Part shown: one piece after another, positions 43,089-51,574 of the stretch | Layout: every line of letters begins with the position of its first letter | Position numbering within the stretch: position 1 is the stretch's first letter | Assembly (NCBI RefSeq): GCF_008065375.1 | Contig: NZ_VJYI01000003.1 | Location: forward strand, 1-64,000 | DNA length: 64,000 nucleotides | Direction: 5' to 3' | Source of the DNA: Nonomuraea sp. SYSU D8015 | GTDB lineage: Bacteria; Actinomycetota; Actinomycetes; Streptosporangiales; Streptosporangiaceae | Made by a program: the position numbers and the translations under genes | Notes under the pieces: model-generated | Databases searched by the model: none | What the model was told of the DNA's origin: nothing | What the model saw: only the letters and a program-made list of their open reading frames with translations

Positions 43089-44879
43089 TCACGGGGCCGA
43101 GCGGGCGGCGTACTCGGCGCACAGCCGGGCGTAGCTGCCGCCCCGCGCGATCAGCTCCTCGTGGGAGCCGTGCTCCACCAGGGCCCCGTCCTCCAGCACG
43201 AGCACCCGGTCGGCGGTCTGGGCCGTCTCCAGCCGATGGGTGATCAGCAGCACGGTCCGCCGCCCGCGCTCGGCCCGCAGCCGCTGGATCAAGGCAGCCT
43301 CGGCCTGCACGTCGAGCGCCGCCGTGGGCTCGTCCAGCACCCACACGGGCGCGTCGCGGTAGAGCACCCTGGCCAGCGCCAGCCGCTGCCACTGCCCGCC
43401 GGACAGGTCGCGGGCCCCGGGGAACATCCGGCCGACCGGGCTGTCGACGCCGTGCGGCAGCCGTTCGACGAGCCCGTCCAGGCCGCCGGCCCGCAGCGCG
43501 AAGGCGAGCCGGTCGCGGTCCAGCGGCAGGTCCGCCCGGCCGAGCCGGACCGACTCGGCCACGGTGAACTCGTAGCGCCCGTACTCCTGGTAGAGCACGC
43601 CGATCAGCTCCCGCAGGCGCGCCGGGTCGAGCTCCGCCAGGTCGCTCCCGTCGACCAGGATCCGCCCGCGGACCGGGTCGAGCAGCCCGAGCAGCAGCTT
43701 GACGAGCGTCGACTTGCCCGCCCCGTTGCGCCCCACGAGCACGGCGAACTCCCCGGGCAGCAGCGTGAACGACACCTCGCGCAGCACCGGAGGGCCGCCG
43801 CCGTAGGCGTACCCGACGTCCTGGAACTCGACCCTGGGGACCCGGCCGGGAGGCGCGGGCAGGGCCGCGGAGGGCCGCTGCGCGGGCGGCGCCCCGTACG
43901 CCAGCGCGACGAAGTCGGTGAGGTAGGCGGCGTGCTCCTCGATGTCCACCACGATCGTGAACAGGTCCACCGTGCTGTTGACCAGCGTGCTGAAGGCGGT
44001 GAACACCAGGAACAGCTCGGCCGCGGTCAGCGCGCCCGACGACGCCTGGCCGGCGGCGAGGTAGTAGGCCACCACCAGGCACACGGCGCTCAGCACGCCC
44101 GCGACCAGCCCGCGGCCGACGTTGTGCCGGCCGGCCGCGACGACGGCCCGCAGCGCGCGGCGGCTGACGTCGTCGTGCATGCGCGTGAACGGCGTGGCCA
44201 GGCCGTAGCTGCGCACGTCCTTGGCCAGGTCGTGGCGGACGAGCAGTTCGGTGAGGTAGTCGCGGCGGCGTTCCAGCTCGGTGGTGCCCCGTCGCGCGAG
44301 GTAGACGGCCCTGGCCTCCAGCCGCCGCTGGACGAGCAGCGGCACGCCGGCCAGCAGGGCGAGCCCGATGAGCCGCAGGTCGAGGACGGCCAGCACGCCT
44401 ACCATGCCGGCCAGCGAGACGATCTGGCCGCAGAACTCGATGAGGATCCCGGCGATGGCCGCCGGCCGCCAGGTGACGCCGTCGTGGGCCCGCGCGACGG
44501 AGTCGTACCAGGCGGGGTCGTCGAAGCGGCTCAGCGGGGCGAAGCCGGTGACCCGCAGCAGGCGCTGCTCGGCGGTGATGCCGACCAGCTCGGTCAGCTC
44601 CTCGCGGCGCACCGACAGCAGCGCCGCGAGCGCGACCCGCAGCGCGGTCAGCCCGCCCAGCACCAGGATCCACGTCGTCGCCCGGCCGTCCTGGCCGCGC
44701 GTGAACGCCTCGACGATCTCCCGCACGATGAGCAGGAGGGCGGCGGGCAGCGTGGACACGGCCGTGGACAGCAGCAGCACCAGCGCCAGCAGCCGGGGTG
44801 AGGCTTCGAAGCAGAGCCGGATCGCCACCCTGGCAGCGCCGGCCCCGCCCCCGGTCTTGGGCCGGCGGGTCGAGGTCAC
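43089..44879 (-). CDS. ABC exporter, fused membrane and ATPase domains
   Basis: A 596-residue half-transporter. Residues 20-320 are six membrane helices (LLALVLLLSTAVSTLPAALL, TTWILVLGGLTALRVALAAL, LAGMVGVLAVLDLRLIGLAL and others). Residues 350-590 are the ATPase: VGRNGAGKSTLVKLLLGL (Walker A), YQEYGRYEF (Q loop), LSGGQWQRLALARVLYRD (signature), VWVLDEPTAALD (Walker B), LITHRL (switch). It should work as a homodimer and export the cluster product or a modified peptide. No peptidase C39 domain at the front. It is the last gene of the long minus operon; start GTG overlaps the stop of the PhyH gene. Confidence 0.85.
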   Translation of the reverse strand: MTSTRRPKTGGGAGAARVAIRLCFEASPRLLALVLLLSTAVSTLPAALLLIVREIVEAFTRGQDGRATTWILVLGGLTALRVALAALLSVRREELTELVGITAEQRLLRVTGFAPLSRFDDPAWYDSVARAHDGVTWRPAAIAGILIEFCGQIVSLAGMVGVLAVLDLRLIGLALLAGVPLLVQRRLEARAVYLARRGTTELERRRDYLTELLVRHDLAKDVRSYGLATPFTRMHDDVSRRALRAVVAAGRHNVGRGLVAGVLSAVCLVVAYYLAAGQASSGALTAAELFLVFTAFSTLVNSTVDLFTIVVDIEEHAAYLTDFVALAYGAPPAQRPSAALPAPPGRVPRVEFQDVGYAYGGGPPVLREVSFTLLPGEFAVLVGRNGAGKSTLVKLLLGLLDPVRGRILVDGSDLAELDPARLRELIGVLYQEYGRYEFTVAESVRLGRADLPLDRDRLAFALRAGGLDGLVERLPHGVDSPVGRMFPGARDLSGGQWQRLALARVLYRDAPVWVLDEPTAALDVQAEAALIQRLRAERGRRTVLLITHRLETAQTADRVLVLEDGALVEHGSHEELIARGGSYARLCAEYAARSAP

Positions 44880-45823
44880 GTGCGGCCGGGCTCCACGTCG
44901 AGCAGCCGCGAGGCCGGGCGCGGAAGGAGCTCGTGCCAGCTCTCCTGCCGTTCGGGCAGGAGGAAGTCCACCTGCCGCACCCGCAGCGGGACCCGCAGCC
45001 AGCGCCTCTGCGCCCAGCCCGCGGCCAGCTCGTCCCAGCCGGGCACCCGGGGATAGTGATGCGGGCGCAGCGAGGCGAAGCAGACCGGCTCGCGGGCGGA
45101 CTGGTAGCGGTACTCCACGGCGCCGCGCAGGTACGGCGACAGGTTCTCCTCGACCTCCCGCGTCGCCAGCGCGTGCACCACGACCACGTCGCCGGGCCCG
45201 AGGTCGGGGGCCCGCCACCACTCGCCGTCGCCGGGCTCGACCACGGCCTGCACCCCGCCCGTGTCCAGCACGGTCAGCGGGCGCACCCCCGGCACCGAGC
45301 GCTCCCGCAGCACGCGGAGCGTGCCGCCGTCGGCGGGGAACGCAGTGAACGGCGCCCATGCGGTCAGCACGTCCGGGGTGCCCTGGACGTAGGTGTGCTC
45401 CTGGTGGGGCGGGATCCAGAAGCCGGGATGAACCAGGCTGACCTGGCGCCGGGTGTGGTTCAGCAGGTGCTTGCCGAGGATGGCCTTCATCACCTGGACG
45501 AGCTGCGGCGCGTGCGACAGTTCGTGCATCAGCTCCACCCGCTGCAGGTCCTCGTACATGCGCCACCAACGGGGGCTGCCGTCGCGGCGGTTGGCGGCCG
45601 GACGCGGCTCGGCGTCGGAGGCGTCGCCGTCGAGCCAGTCGTGGCGGCGCAGCACCTCGGTGAAGCGGGCGCGCAGCTCGGTCAGGCGTGACTGCGGCAG
45701 CAGGCCTCTGAACAGCAGCATGCCGTCCTCGCGCAGGCGCCTCCGCAGCGCGTCCGGGTCGCCGGCGATCGGGGTGGAGTCCTCGGCGACCACGGTGACG
45801 CCGTCGTTCTGCAGGCTCATCAT
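44876..45823 (-). CDS. PhyH-like Fe(II)/2-oxoglutarate oxygenase 1
   Basis: A 315-residue phytanoyl-CoA-dioxygenase-like protein. N-terminal LRRRLREDGMLLFRGLLPQS is the usual family start. Iron site: IPPHQEHTYVQG (HxE, where most family members have HxD) and a distal VVVHALATRE. The family hydroxylates, desaturates or cyclises unactivated carbons using O2 and 2-oxoglutarate. The frame opens with two ATGs; the second (45820) sits at a better distance from GGGAG. It is 31 bases downstream of the GNAT gene, the widest gap in the operon. Confidence 0.8.
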   Translation of the reverse strand: MMSLQNDGVTVVAEDSTPIAGDPDALRRRLREDGMLLFRGLLPQSRLTELRARFTEVLRRHDWLDGDASDAEPRPAANRRDGSPRWWRMYEDLQRVELMHELSHAPQLVQVMKAILGKHLLNHTRRQVSLVHPGFWIPPHQEHTYVQGTPDVLTAWAPFTAFPADGGTLRVLRERSVPGVRPLTVLDTGGVQAVVEPGDGEWWRAPDLGPGDVVVVHALATREVEENLSPYLRGAVEYRYQSAREPVCFASLRPHHYPRVPGWDELAAGWAQRRWLRVPLRVRQVDFLLPERQESWHELLPRPASRLLDVEPGRT

Positions 45824-45854
45824 GCTCCCTGGCGTGTCGCGGATGGGTGGGCGA

Positions 45855-46427
45855 TCACTCGTAGTGGTTGAACACCACCGCGTCCTGCAGCCACGCGCCG
45901 CGTGTCCGCCAGAACGCCATGCCGTCCTTCCAGTCGGGGTTGACCTCGGCGCGGAACATGCGCGCCCGCCGCCGCCTGAACTCCGCGATCGCGCCCTCCA
46001 CCAGGGCCGAGCCGATGCCGCGGCGCCGGTCCTCCGGGCGGACGTACAGCTCGCGGATGGAGCCGATGCGGAAGTCGTTGACGGACTGGGTGTGGATCTC
46101 CCCGGTGAGGAACCCGGCCAGCTCGTGCCCGGTGTCGGCCACCAGGCAGAACGACAGCTCGTCGGTGAGCGCGGCGCGCAGCAGGTCGCGGGTGCCGTCG
46201 AGAGGGTCGCGGGTGAACGCCTCCACCTCCGTCACCTCCGGCCTGGCGGGCACCGCCACGCCCGGCCCCCACCGGTCGTAGGAGAGCAGGGGCACGTGCT
46301 CTCCGGCGTTCGACCCCCACAGCACGAGCACCTCTTCGATGTCCCGCTCGGTGATCAGGCGGACGTCGGGCGACAAGCGGCCTCCCTGGGAGAGCGGGCG
46401 GGACGGGGACGACAGCGGGCCGGTCAT
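45855..46427 (-). CDS. GNAT-family N-acetyltransferase
   Basis: 190 residues, starting ATG 46427 overlapping the PhyH2 stop. GNAT signature: SIRELYVRPEDRRRGIGSAL (motif A, CoA pyrophosphate loop RxxGIG), then RRRARMFRAEVNPDWKDGMA with FWRTRGA. Central FCLVADTGHELAGFLTGEIH is the acceptor strand. GNATs acetylate amines. In this cluster the acceptor could be the amino sugar, ornithine or the peptide N terminus, or it could be a self-protection step. A Ser/Pro-rich 25-residue N-terminal tail precedes the fold. Confidence 0.8.
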   Translation of the reverse strand: MTGPLSSPSRPLSQGGRLSPDVRLITERDIEEVLVLWGSNAGEHVPLLSYDRWGPGVAVPARPEVTEVEAFTRDPLDGTRDLLRAALTDELSFCLVADTGHELAGFLTGEIHTQSVNDFRIGSIRELYVRPEDRRRGIGSALVEGAIAEFRRRRARMFRAEVNPDWKDGMAFWRTRGAWLQDAVVFNHYE

Positions 46428-47320
46428 CGGGCCTCCCCTTCGGACAGGGCGCCGACCGGATGGCCGACGTACTCGGCTGCCACCTCGACGGGCAGCTCCT
46501 CCACGGCGTCGCGCACATCGGCCTCCAGGAGCACCGACGGCTCGGCGCGCAGCCACGGGGCGGCCAGCAGCAGCCACAACATCGGGCGGGCGGTGCCGGA
46601 GGTGTTCCGGGTGCCCCGGTGCCACAGGCGCACGTCGCGTACCAGCACCTCTCCTGGCCGCATCGCGACGCGCTCGGGCGGCCGGGAGTGGCGCCGTTCC
46701 TCCAGGAGGTCCTCGCGCACACAGAGGGAGCCCGGCCGGTAGACGTCCTGGGAGGCGAGCTGGTGCGTGCCCGGCCAGACCTCGATGCTGCCGTTGTGCT
46801 CGCCGGTGTCGACCAGCGCGATGTTGACGGCCAGCATGAACGGCGGATGGCCGCCCTGCGGCCACAGCGGCTCCCAGTCGGCGTGGACCGGTTGCGGGCT
46901 GGAGCCGGGGAGCACGGTGTGCCCGTGGTAGCTGATCACGCGCGGCCCGGGGAGCGCTCCGCCGCACAGGGCGAGCACGGCCGGGTGGCCGAGGAAGGCC
47001 GCCACGTGCCCCTCGCCTCCGCCGGGCGGGCGGTGGCGCATGTGGCCGTCGTCGTAGGCCATGAGGGCGTCGTGGTGCGCCACCAGCAGGGGGACCTCCG
47101 CGAGCATCCGCTCGCCGACCTCGCGGGCCCGGCCGGCCAGGCCGGTGCCGGTGAGCAGCACCGCGCCGTCTGCGGCCAGGGCCTGGCCCGCCGCGTCCAG
47201 CCACGTGTCCTGGGGGGCTGAGACGTCGAACGATCGGACGGACGGTGCGTGCGGGGCGACGGCCATGTGACCTCCGGCTCCGGAGACGGGCAGGATGGTA
47301 TCAACGGGCTGGTCGGGCAT
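46424..47320 (-). CDS. PhyH-like Fe(II)/2-oxoglutarate oxygenase 2
   Basis: A 298-residue protein with the iron site PQPVHADWEPLWPQ (HxD) and distal LVRDVRLWHRGTRN (His plus the 2-oxoglutarate Arg), a complete triad. The middle (MLAVNIALVDTGEHNGSIEV, WPGTHQL) is standard for the family. The start ATG 47320 has GGAG 9 bases before it; ATG 47266 is a fallback. With PhyH1 and the JmjC domain this is a third possible non-heme iron oxygenase in the cluster. Confidence 0.8.
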   Translation of the reverse strand: MPDQPVDTILPVSGAGGHMAVAPHAPSVRSFDVSAPQDTWLDAAGQALAADGAVLLTGTGLAGRAREVGERMLAEVPLLVAHHDALMAYDDGHMRHRPPGGGEGHVAAFLGHPAVLALCGGALPGPRVISYHGHTVLPGSSPQPVHADWEPLWPQGGHPPFMLAVNIALVDTGEHNGSIEVWPGTHQLASQDVYRPGSLCVREDLLEERRHSRPPERVAMRPGEVLVRDVRLWHRGTRNTSGTARPMLWLLLAAPWLRAEPSVLLEADVRDAVEELPVEVAAEYVGHPVGALSEGEAR

Positions 47321-47321
47321 G

Positions 47322-48128
47322 TCAATGATCTCCGTTCGGGCCGGGGGCGGTGTGCCAGTGACGTTCGGCGGGGGTTCCGCCGCCGGCCGCGCGGGCGTGG
47401 GCGAGCAGCACGTCAGGCCAGTCGTCGTCCCAGAGCATGGGGTGCTGCGACCGGTACGCGGCGGCGGCCTCGATCTTGCGTTCCCAGTCGCCGCCCGTCA
47501 GGGGCGAGACGGCCGCCGGGGCGTGGACGTGCTCGGGGGGTTCGAGGGCGTACGGGAGGTCCTCGTACCAGCGGGCCCGTGGCCCGCCGGCGCTCGCGCG
47601 CAGCACGGCCGCGCAGGCGCGGGCGGTCAGCACGTGGTCCAGATGGCCGCCGACCGCCGCGGGCGCGTGCACCTCGTACGGTCTCAACCGGTCGATCCAG
47701 TCGCGCAGTTCGGCGGCGACGGCCTTCTCCAGCACGAGGTCGTCCGGCCCCGGCGGCGAGAACAGGTCGTCCCCTGCGGCGCAGCGGGGCCTCCCGCCGG
47801 CTCCGCGCCGGTACAGGGCCTCCGCGAAGTCCAGGTGCGCGGGCTCGGCGTCCAGGGCCGCGCAGGCCGTGGCGTCCTCCTCGCGGCGCAGCCGCATCCC
47901 GCCGGCCGCGGTGCCCGCAGCGGCGCACCGCTCGGGATCGGCCAGCGCGGCGCGCCACCAGGTGTGGTACTGCTCGGCGTACGGCGGCAGCGGGTCGCCC
48001 GCGCACCCGGCGAACACGGTCAGCACCACCACCCGCGTCCCCCGCCGGGTCAGCGCGGCGATCGTGCCACCCCAGGACAGGACGGCGTCGTCGAGGTGCG
48101 CGGAGACGACCAGCACGGGCGCGCTCAT
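47322..48128 (-). CDS. PIG-L-family N-deacetylase
   Basis: A 268-residue zinc deacetylase. N-terminal metal motif AHLDDAVLSWGGT (usually AHPDD; Leu replaces Pro) and the second motif GGHLDHVLTA (HxxH). The family removes acetyl from GlcNAc-bearing intermediates, as in mycothiol MshB and the BtrD/NeoD step in neomycin-type pathways. Its four-base overlap with the GT4 gene upstream says that the product of that GT is its likely substrate, giving a free 2-amino group. Confidence 0.85.
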   Translation of the reverse strand: MSAPVLVVSAHLDDAVLSWGGTIAALTRRGTRVVVLTVFAGCAGDPLPPYAEQYHTWWRAALADPERCAAAGTAAGGMRLRREEDATACAALDAEPAHLDFAEALYRRGAGGRPRCAAGDDLFSPPGPDDLVLEKAVAAELRDWIDRLRPYEVHAPAAVGGHLDHVLTARACAAVLRASAGGPRARWYEDLPYALEPPEHVHAPAAVSPLTGGDWERKIEAAAAYRSQHPMLWDDDWPDVLLAHARAAGGGTPAERHWHTAPGPNGDH

Positions 48129-49276
48129 CGGGACGCCTCCGCCAGGCGCGACCACAGCACCCGATAGCGGCTCTCCCAGGTCAGCTCGCCGGCCCGGCGC
48201 AGCGCCCGCCGTCCCAGCTCGGCCCGCAGCTCCGACCGGCGGATCAGGCGGCCCAGTTGCCTGGCCAGGTCGCCGGGCCGCCGGTAGTCGAAGTAGCGCA
48301 CCGCGTCCCGCCCCACCTCCGGCACTCCCCCGCGCGCGCTCACCAGGCACGCCAGGCCGCTGGCCAGCCCCTCGGTGAGGACGAGCGGGCTGGCGTCCTC
48401 GCACAGCGAGGGCACGCACAACACGTCGGCCTCCCGGTACACCTGCCCGATGGCGGCACGGTCGACGAACGGCGAGAACTCCACCCGGTCCCCCAGCAGG
48501 CCGGCGCGGTGCTTGACCTGCCGTTCGAAGCGGTCCGGCGCCGACGAGGCGTGCAGTTCGGCGTTGCCCACGATCCGCAGCCGGAAGCGGGCGCCGGCCC
48601 GTGCCAGCTCCACGCAGGCGTTCACGAGCGCCATCGGCCCCTTCTCGGGGGCGAGCCGTCCGGTGAAGAGCACGACCGGTTCGCCCTGCGGCCGGGACGC
48701 GGGGTGGAACCTGGCCGGGTCGTGCCCGTTGTGGACGACCGCGACGGACGACGGCGGCAGGCCGGTGCCGTCCAGGAAGCGTTCGGCCACGAACCGGCTC
48801 ACGCACACCACCACGTCGGCCTCGGCCACCACGCGCGCCCGTTCCGCGGCCGGGAAGGAGCGGAACATGTCGGCGTGCAGGTAGAGGCAGATGCGGGCGT
48901 GCGGGCGCAGCAGCCGCAGCTCGGGGACGGCGGCGACCGCGTTGTGCAGCACGACGGGACCGGCGAACCCGGTCGGCAGCGCCTCCAGCGCGGGCCTGAC
49001 GAACGCGGCGTAGTGGGCCCGGCGCTCGCCCCGGGCGGCGGACTCGTCGTCCTCGCGCCGCGCGTGCTCGTTCAGCACCTCGCCGGGGCTGTCGTACGGC
49101 AGCAGCCGCACCCCCGCGGGGGTGTGCTCCCCGCCGCTGCCGGCGACGATCAGCGTGGTCCCGCCGTGCCGGGCGTGCTCGCGGGTGAGGTCGGCGGCGA
49201 CCGTGCCGAGCGAGCCGCCGCTGGCCGGTGAGAAGACCTCGCCGGGCGGCAGCACGTGCGCCCAGGTCCGGTCCAT
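48125..49276 (-). CDS. GT4-family glycosyltransferase
   Basis: A 383-residue retaining glycosyltransferase. N-terminal acceptor domain: FSPASGGSLGTVAADLTREH (glycine loop), LHNAVAAVPELRLL, ICLYLHADMF, ADVVVCVSRFVAERFLDGTG. C-terminal donor domain: LFTGRLAPEKGPMALVNACV, and the nucleotide-sugar motif CEDASPLVLTEGLASGL. With a PIG-L deacetylase immediately downstream, the donor is probably UDP-GlcNAc, as for NeoM/BtrM and MshA. The acceptor is unknown, because no deoxystreptamine or inositol pathway gene lies in the window. Confidence 0.85.
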   Translation of the reverse strand: MDRTWAHVLPPGEVFSPASGGSLGTVAADLTREHARHGGTTLIVAGSGGEHTPAGVRLLPYDSPGEVLNEHARREDDESAARGERRAHYAAFVRPALEALPTGFAGPVVLHNAVAAVPELRLLRPHARICLYLHADMFRSFPAAERARVVAEADVVVCVSRFVAERFLDGTGLPPSSVAVVHNGHDPARFHPASRPQGEPVVLFTGRLAPEKGPMALVNACVELARAGARFRLRIVGNAELHASSAPDRFERQVKHRAGLLGDRVEFSPFVDRAAIGQVYREADVLCVPSLCEDASPLVLTEGLASGLACLVSARGGVPEVGRDAVRYFDYRRPGDLARQLGRLIRRSELRAELGRRALRRAGELTWESRYRVLWSRLAEASR

Positions 49277-50409
49277 CACCGCTCCCTGGCCACGAGGGCG
49301 AGCTGGGAGCCGATGGCCACCAGCCGCTCGTTGTTGATCATCAGGGGCGCCGACAGCAGGTCGCGCAGGAGCCGGGCCACGGAGTGAGAGCCCTCCTCCG
49401 AGTAGCCGGCCATGCCGCACACCCGCATGGCGGCCAGCCCGACGTCCACGGCGTTCTGCGAGACGGCCAGCTTGAGCGAGTTGACCCGCAGCGTGAACGC
49501 GACGGTCGGCTCGGCGGCCCCGGTCAGGACGTCCTGCGTCTCCGCCGCCGCCGCGCCGAGCTGCGCCTCCAGGCCCGCCAGCCGCCAGCGCATCTCGGCC
49601 AGGCTCCCGCTCGGCGGCCCGCCGGCGTCCCCGCGGGCCCTGGTGTGGCTCACGGCCCGGTCGGCGGCCTCGGCGGCCAGCCCGTACCACACGCCCGACC
49701 ACAGCACGTGAGACAGCGGGGTCATCACCCGGGCGACCAGGTCGCCGAACGGCGCCGGCAAGATCCGCCAGTGCTCGAACCCGGCCCGGATCCTCAGCGC
49801 GGGGCTGCACGTGCCGCGCATGCCGAGGGGGTTCCAGCCGCCCAGCACCTCCAGGTGGGCGTCGGCGGTGTCGACGAGCACGGCGACCTGGTCGGCGGGC
49901 GGTGAGCCGGGTCCCCGGCGGGCGCTGACGAGCAGGGCGTCGGCCTCGACGCCGTACGAGACGGTGGTGGCCCGCTTGTCCAGGCGCGCGGCGGCGCCCT
50001 CGCGCTCGACCGCGCAGGCGCTGGTGCGCAGTGCGCCGCCGATGCCGGCCTCGCTGGTGGCCGAGGCGACGAGGAGCTGGTCGTGTACCACGCGGGTCAC
50101 GGCCTCCGCCAGCTCGCCCCCGGCGTTCGCGGCGAGCAGGCAGGCGATCTGCACCTGGTGCATCGCCCAGATCATCGCGGTGGCTCCGCAGCCGCGCGCC
50201 AGGGCCGTGGCCATGCGGGCCAGCGTGGGCACGTCCGCGCCGAGCCCGCCGCGCTCCGCGGGGGCGGCGGCGGCGAGCAGGCCGTGCGCACGCAGGGCGT
50301 CCACCGCCTCCTTGGGGAAGCGCGCGTCCCTGTCGACCTCGGCCGCGTGCCGGGCCAGCACACCTCTGGCCAGCTCCGCGCAGATCCCGGTCGCGTCCTG
50401 CGGCCTCAC
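49276..50409 (-). CDS. acyl-CoA dehydrogenase-like flavoprotein
   Basis: A 377-residue acyl-CoA dehydrogenase. Start GTG 50409 overlaps the ACP stop. N-terminal helices PKEAVDALRAHGLLAAAAPA, then ERGGLGADVPTLARMATALA; middle beta domain (LLVASATSEAGIGGALRTSA; RATTVSYGVEADALLVSARR); C-terminal helices (AEMRWRLAGLEAQLGAAAAE; VCGMAGYSEEGSHSVARLLR, DLLSAPLMI). The catalytic Glu is not obvious by eye. Next to a carrier protein, its substrate is probably an acyl or aminoacyl group on that carrier, oxidised at the alpha/beta carbons or at the amine. Confidence 0.8.
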   Translation of the reverse strand: MRPQDATGICAELARGVLARHAAEVDRDARFPKEAVDALRAHGLLAAAAPAERGGLGADVPTLARMATALARGCGATAMIWAMHQVQIACLLAANAGGELAEAVTRVVHDQLLVASATSEAGIGGALRTSACAVEREGAAARLDKRATTVSYGVEADALLVSARRGPGSPPADQVAVLVDTADAHLEVLGGWNPLGMRGTCSPALRIRAGFEHWRILPAPFGDLVARVMTPLSHVLWSGVWYGLAAEAADRAVSHTRARGDAGGPPSGSLAEMRWRLAGLEAQLGAAAAETQDVLTGAAEPTVAFTLRVNSLKLAVSQNAVDVGLAAMRVCGMAGYSEEGSHSVARLLRDLLSAPLMINNERLVAIGSQLALVARER

Positions 50410-50702
50410 GGGCGGTCTTCTTCGGTCAGGCTCATGACCGCATCGGTGATCATCGACAGCGACCGGAACGTCTCCCGGGTGAGCCGTTCGTCGGGGAACT
50501 CGATGCCGAACTCGTCCTCGACGGCGACCATGACGCCGACCATGGCCAGCGACTCCATGCCGAGCTCCCACAGGTCCGCGTCGGCGTCCACGGACTCCAC
50601 GACGCCGGGCAGCACCGCCTTCCTGACCAGCAGGTCGCGCACCCGGCGCTCGACGGAGATTCGCTCGTTGCCGTGTACGGCTCTGGCAGGCACCGTTGTC
50701 AT
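50406..50702 (-). CDS. acyl/aminoacyl carrier protein
   Basis: 98 residues with the phosphopantetheine site LWELGMESLAMVGVM (Ser51; usual DSL is ESL here), a helix before it (SVERRVRDLLVRKAVLPGVV) and acidic helix III after (EDEFGIEFPDERLTRETFRS). A free-standing carrier. It overlaps the transglutaminase-like and dehydrogenase genes at both ends, which suggests it carries the substrate for them. The aa:CP ligase at 58700 is the likely loader, and the condensation protein or the transglutaminase-like protein a likely off-loader. Confidence 0.85.
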   Translation of the reverse strand: MTTVPARAVHGNERISVERRVRDLLVRKAVLPGVVESVDADADLWELGMESLAMVGVMVAVEDEFGIEFPDERLTRETFRSLSMITDAVMSLTEEDRP

Positions 50703-51574
50703 CCTCTCGATCCGATCCGCACAGCGGTCGCGAAGGAAACCCCGGCCGGGTGGCCGGCGTCCAGGCCGACGGGCCCCATCTCCCCCGAGATGCGGGCGAG
50801 GACGGCCCCGGTGGAGCGCAGCACGTCCCACTCGATGGGGTCGAGCAGCCTCCAGCGGAGCATCGCCCCCACGATCAGCGGGTCGTGCGGCACCCACACG
50901 CCGTCGCTCTCGATCTCCACCCAGTAGTGCAGGACGGAGAACGGCGGCGAGAGGATCACGCCCTGGGCCAGCCGGATGGACAGGCCGCGGCGGCGCCCCT
51001 CCCGGACCAGGAAGAGCGAGCCGCCCGTGCAGTCCGCGATGCCGGTCCGCTCGACGAACCCCGGGTCCAGGCCGACCCTCATGGGCAGGCGGACGAAGCT
51101 GGTCCGGCCGAACTCCTCGAGCAGTTCGGCGGCCGCGGGCCGCGGCGGGGGCCAGGAGGTGGGCAGTTCGAAGCGGGCGACGGCCGGGCCGCCGGCGCAG
51201 GGCACCCATCCGGTGGGCAGCAGAACCTGGAAGTCGCAGTCGTGACCCGGCTGGTGCGCGCACTCCGGAACGTACTCGACCTCGGCATGCACGACGGTCC
51301 CCGCGGGTGCCCGCAGGCCCTTCGCCCAGCCGGCCGGGCCGAACGTCCACAGGGACCGCACGCCCAGGTCGAGCGAGACGTTGAGCAGGTCGAAATGGTC
51401 GAAGCCGGCGCCATCGCCCAATCCGGCGGCGAGCATCGCGCGCAGCACGTCCCGCGGCAGGCCGTAGTCCCGTTCGGCCGAGCTCCACGGCACCTCGAAA
51501 TCCCTGACCTCGTCCGGGACCAGCGACAGCCGGCGCAGGGTGTCGTCAGGGACGAGCGTGGCCTGGGTGCTCAT
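50699..51574 (-). CDS. transglutaminase-like protein (probable acyltransferase)
   Basis: A 291-residue protein whose second half has a transglutaminase-like triad: Cys182 (GIADCTGGSLF), His216 (SVLHYWVEIES), Asp231 (VWVPHDPL). The N-terminal 150 residues (LDLGVRSLWTFGPAGWAKGL ... VPECAHQPGHDCDFQV) have no family I can name. Transglutaminase-like proteins in biosynthetic clusters act as proteases or move an acyl group from a carrier to an amine. With a carrier gene overlapping its stop, off-loading the carrier-bound amino acid is the best inference. No signal peptide. Confidence 0.65.
   Translation of the reverse strand: MSTQATLVPDDTLRRLSLVPDEVRDFEVPWSSAERDYGLPRDVLRAMLAAGLGDGAGFDHFDLLNVSLDLGVRSLWTFGPAGWAKGLRAPAGTVVHAEVEYVPECAHQPGHDCDFQVLLPTGWVPCAGGPAVARFELPTSWPPPRPAAAELLEEFGRTSFVRLPMRVGLDPGFVERTGIADCTGGSLFLVREGRRRGLSIRLAQGVILSPPFSVLHYWVEIESDGVWVPHDPLIVGAMLRWRLLDPIEWDVLRSTGAVLARISGEMGPVGLDAGHPAGVSFATAVRIGSRG

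Noticed and set aside
33094..47320. Clavam/beta-lactam pathway (AsnB-like, ureohydrolase and 2-oxoglutarate oxygenases resemble the clavulanate set)
   Set aside because: No carboxyethylarginine synthase-like ThDP enzyme, and the AsnB-like genes are coupled to a peptide and a peptidase.
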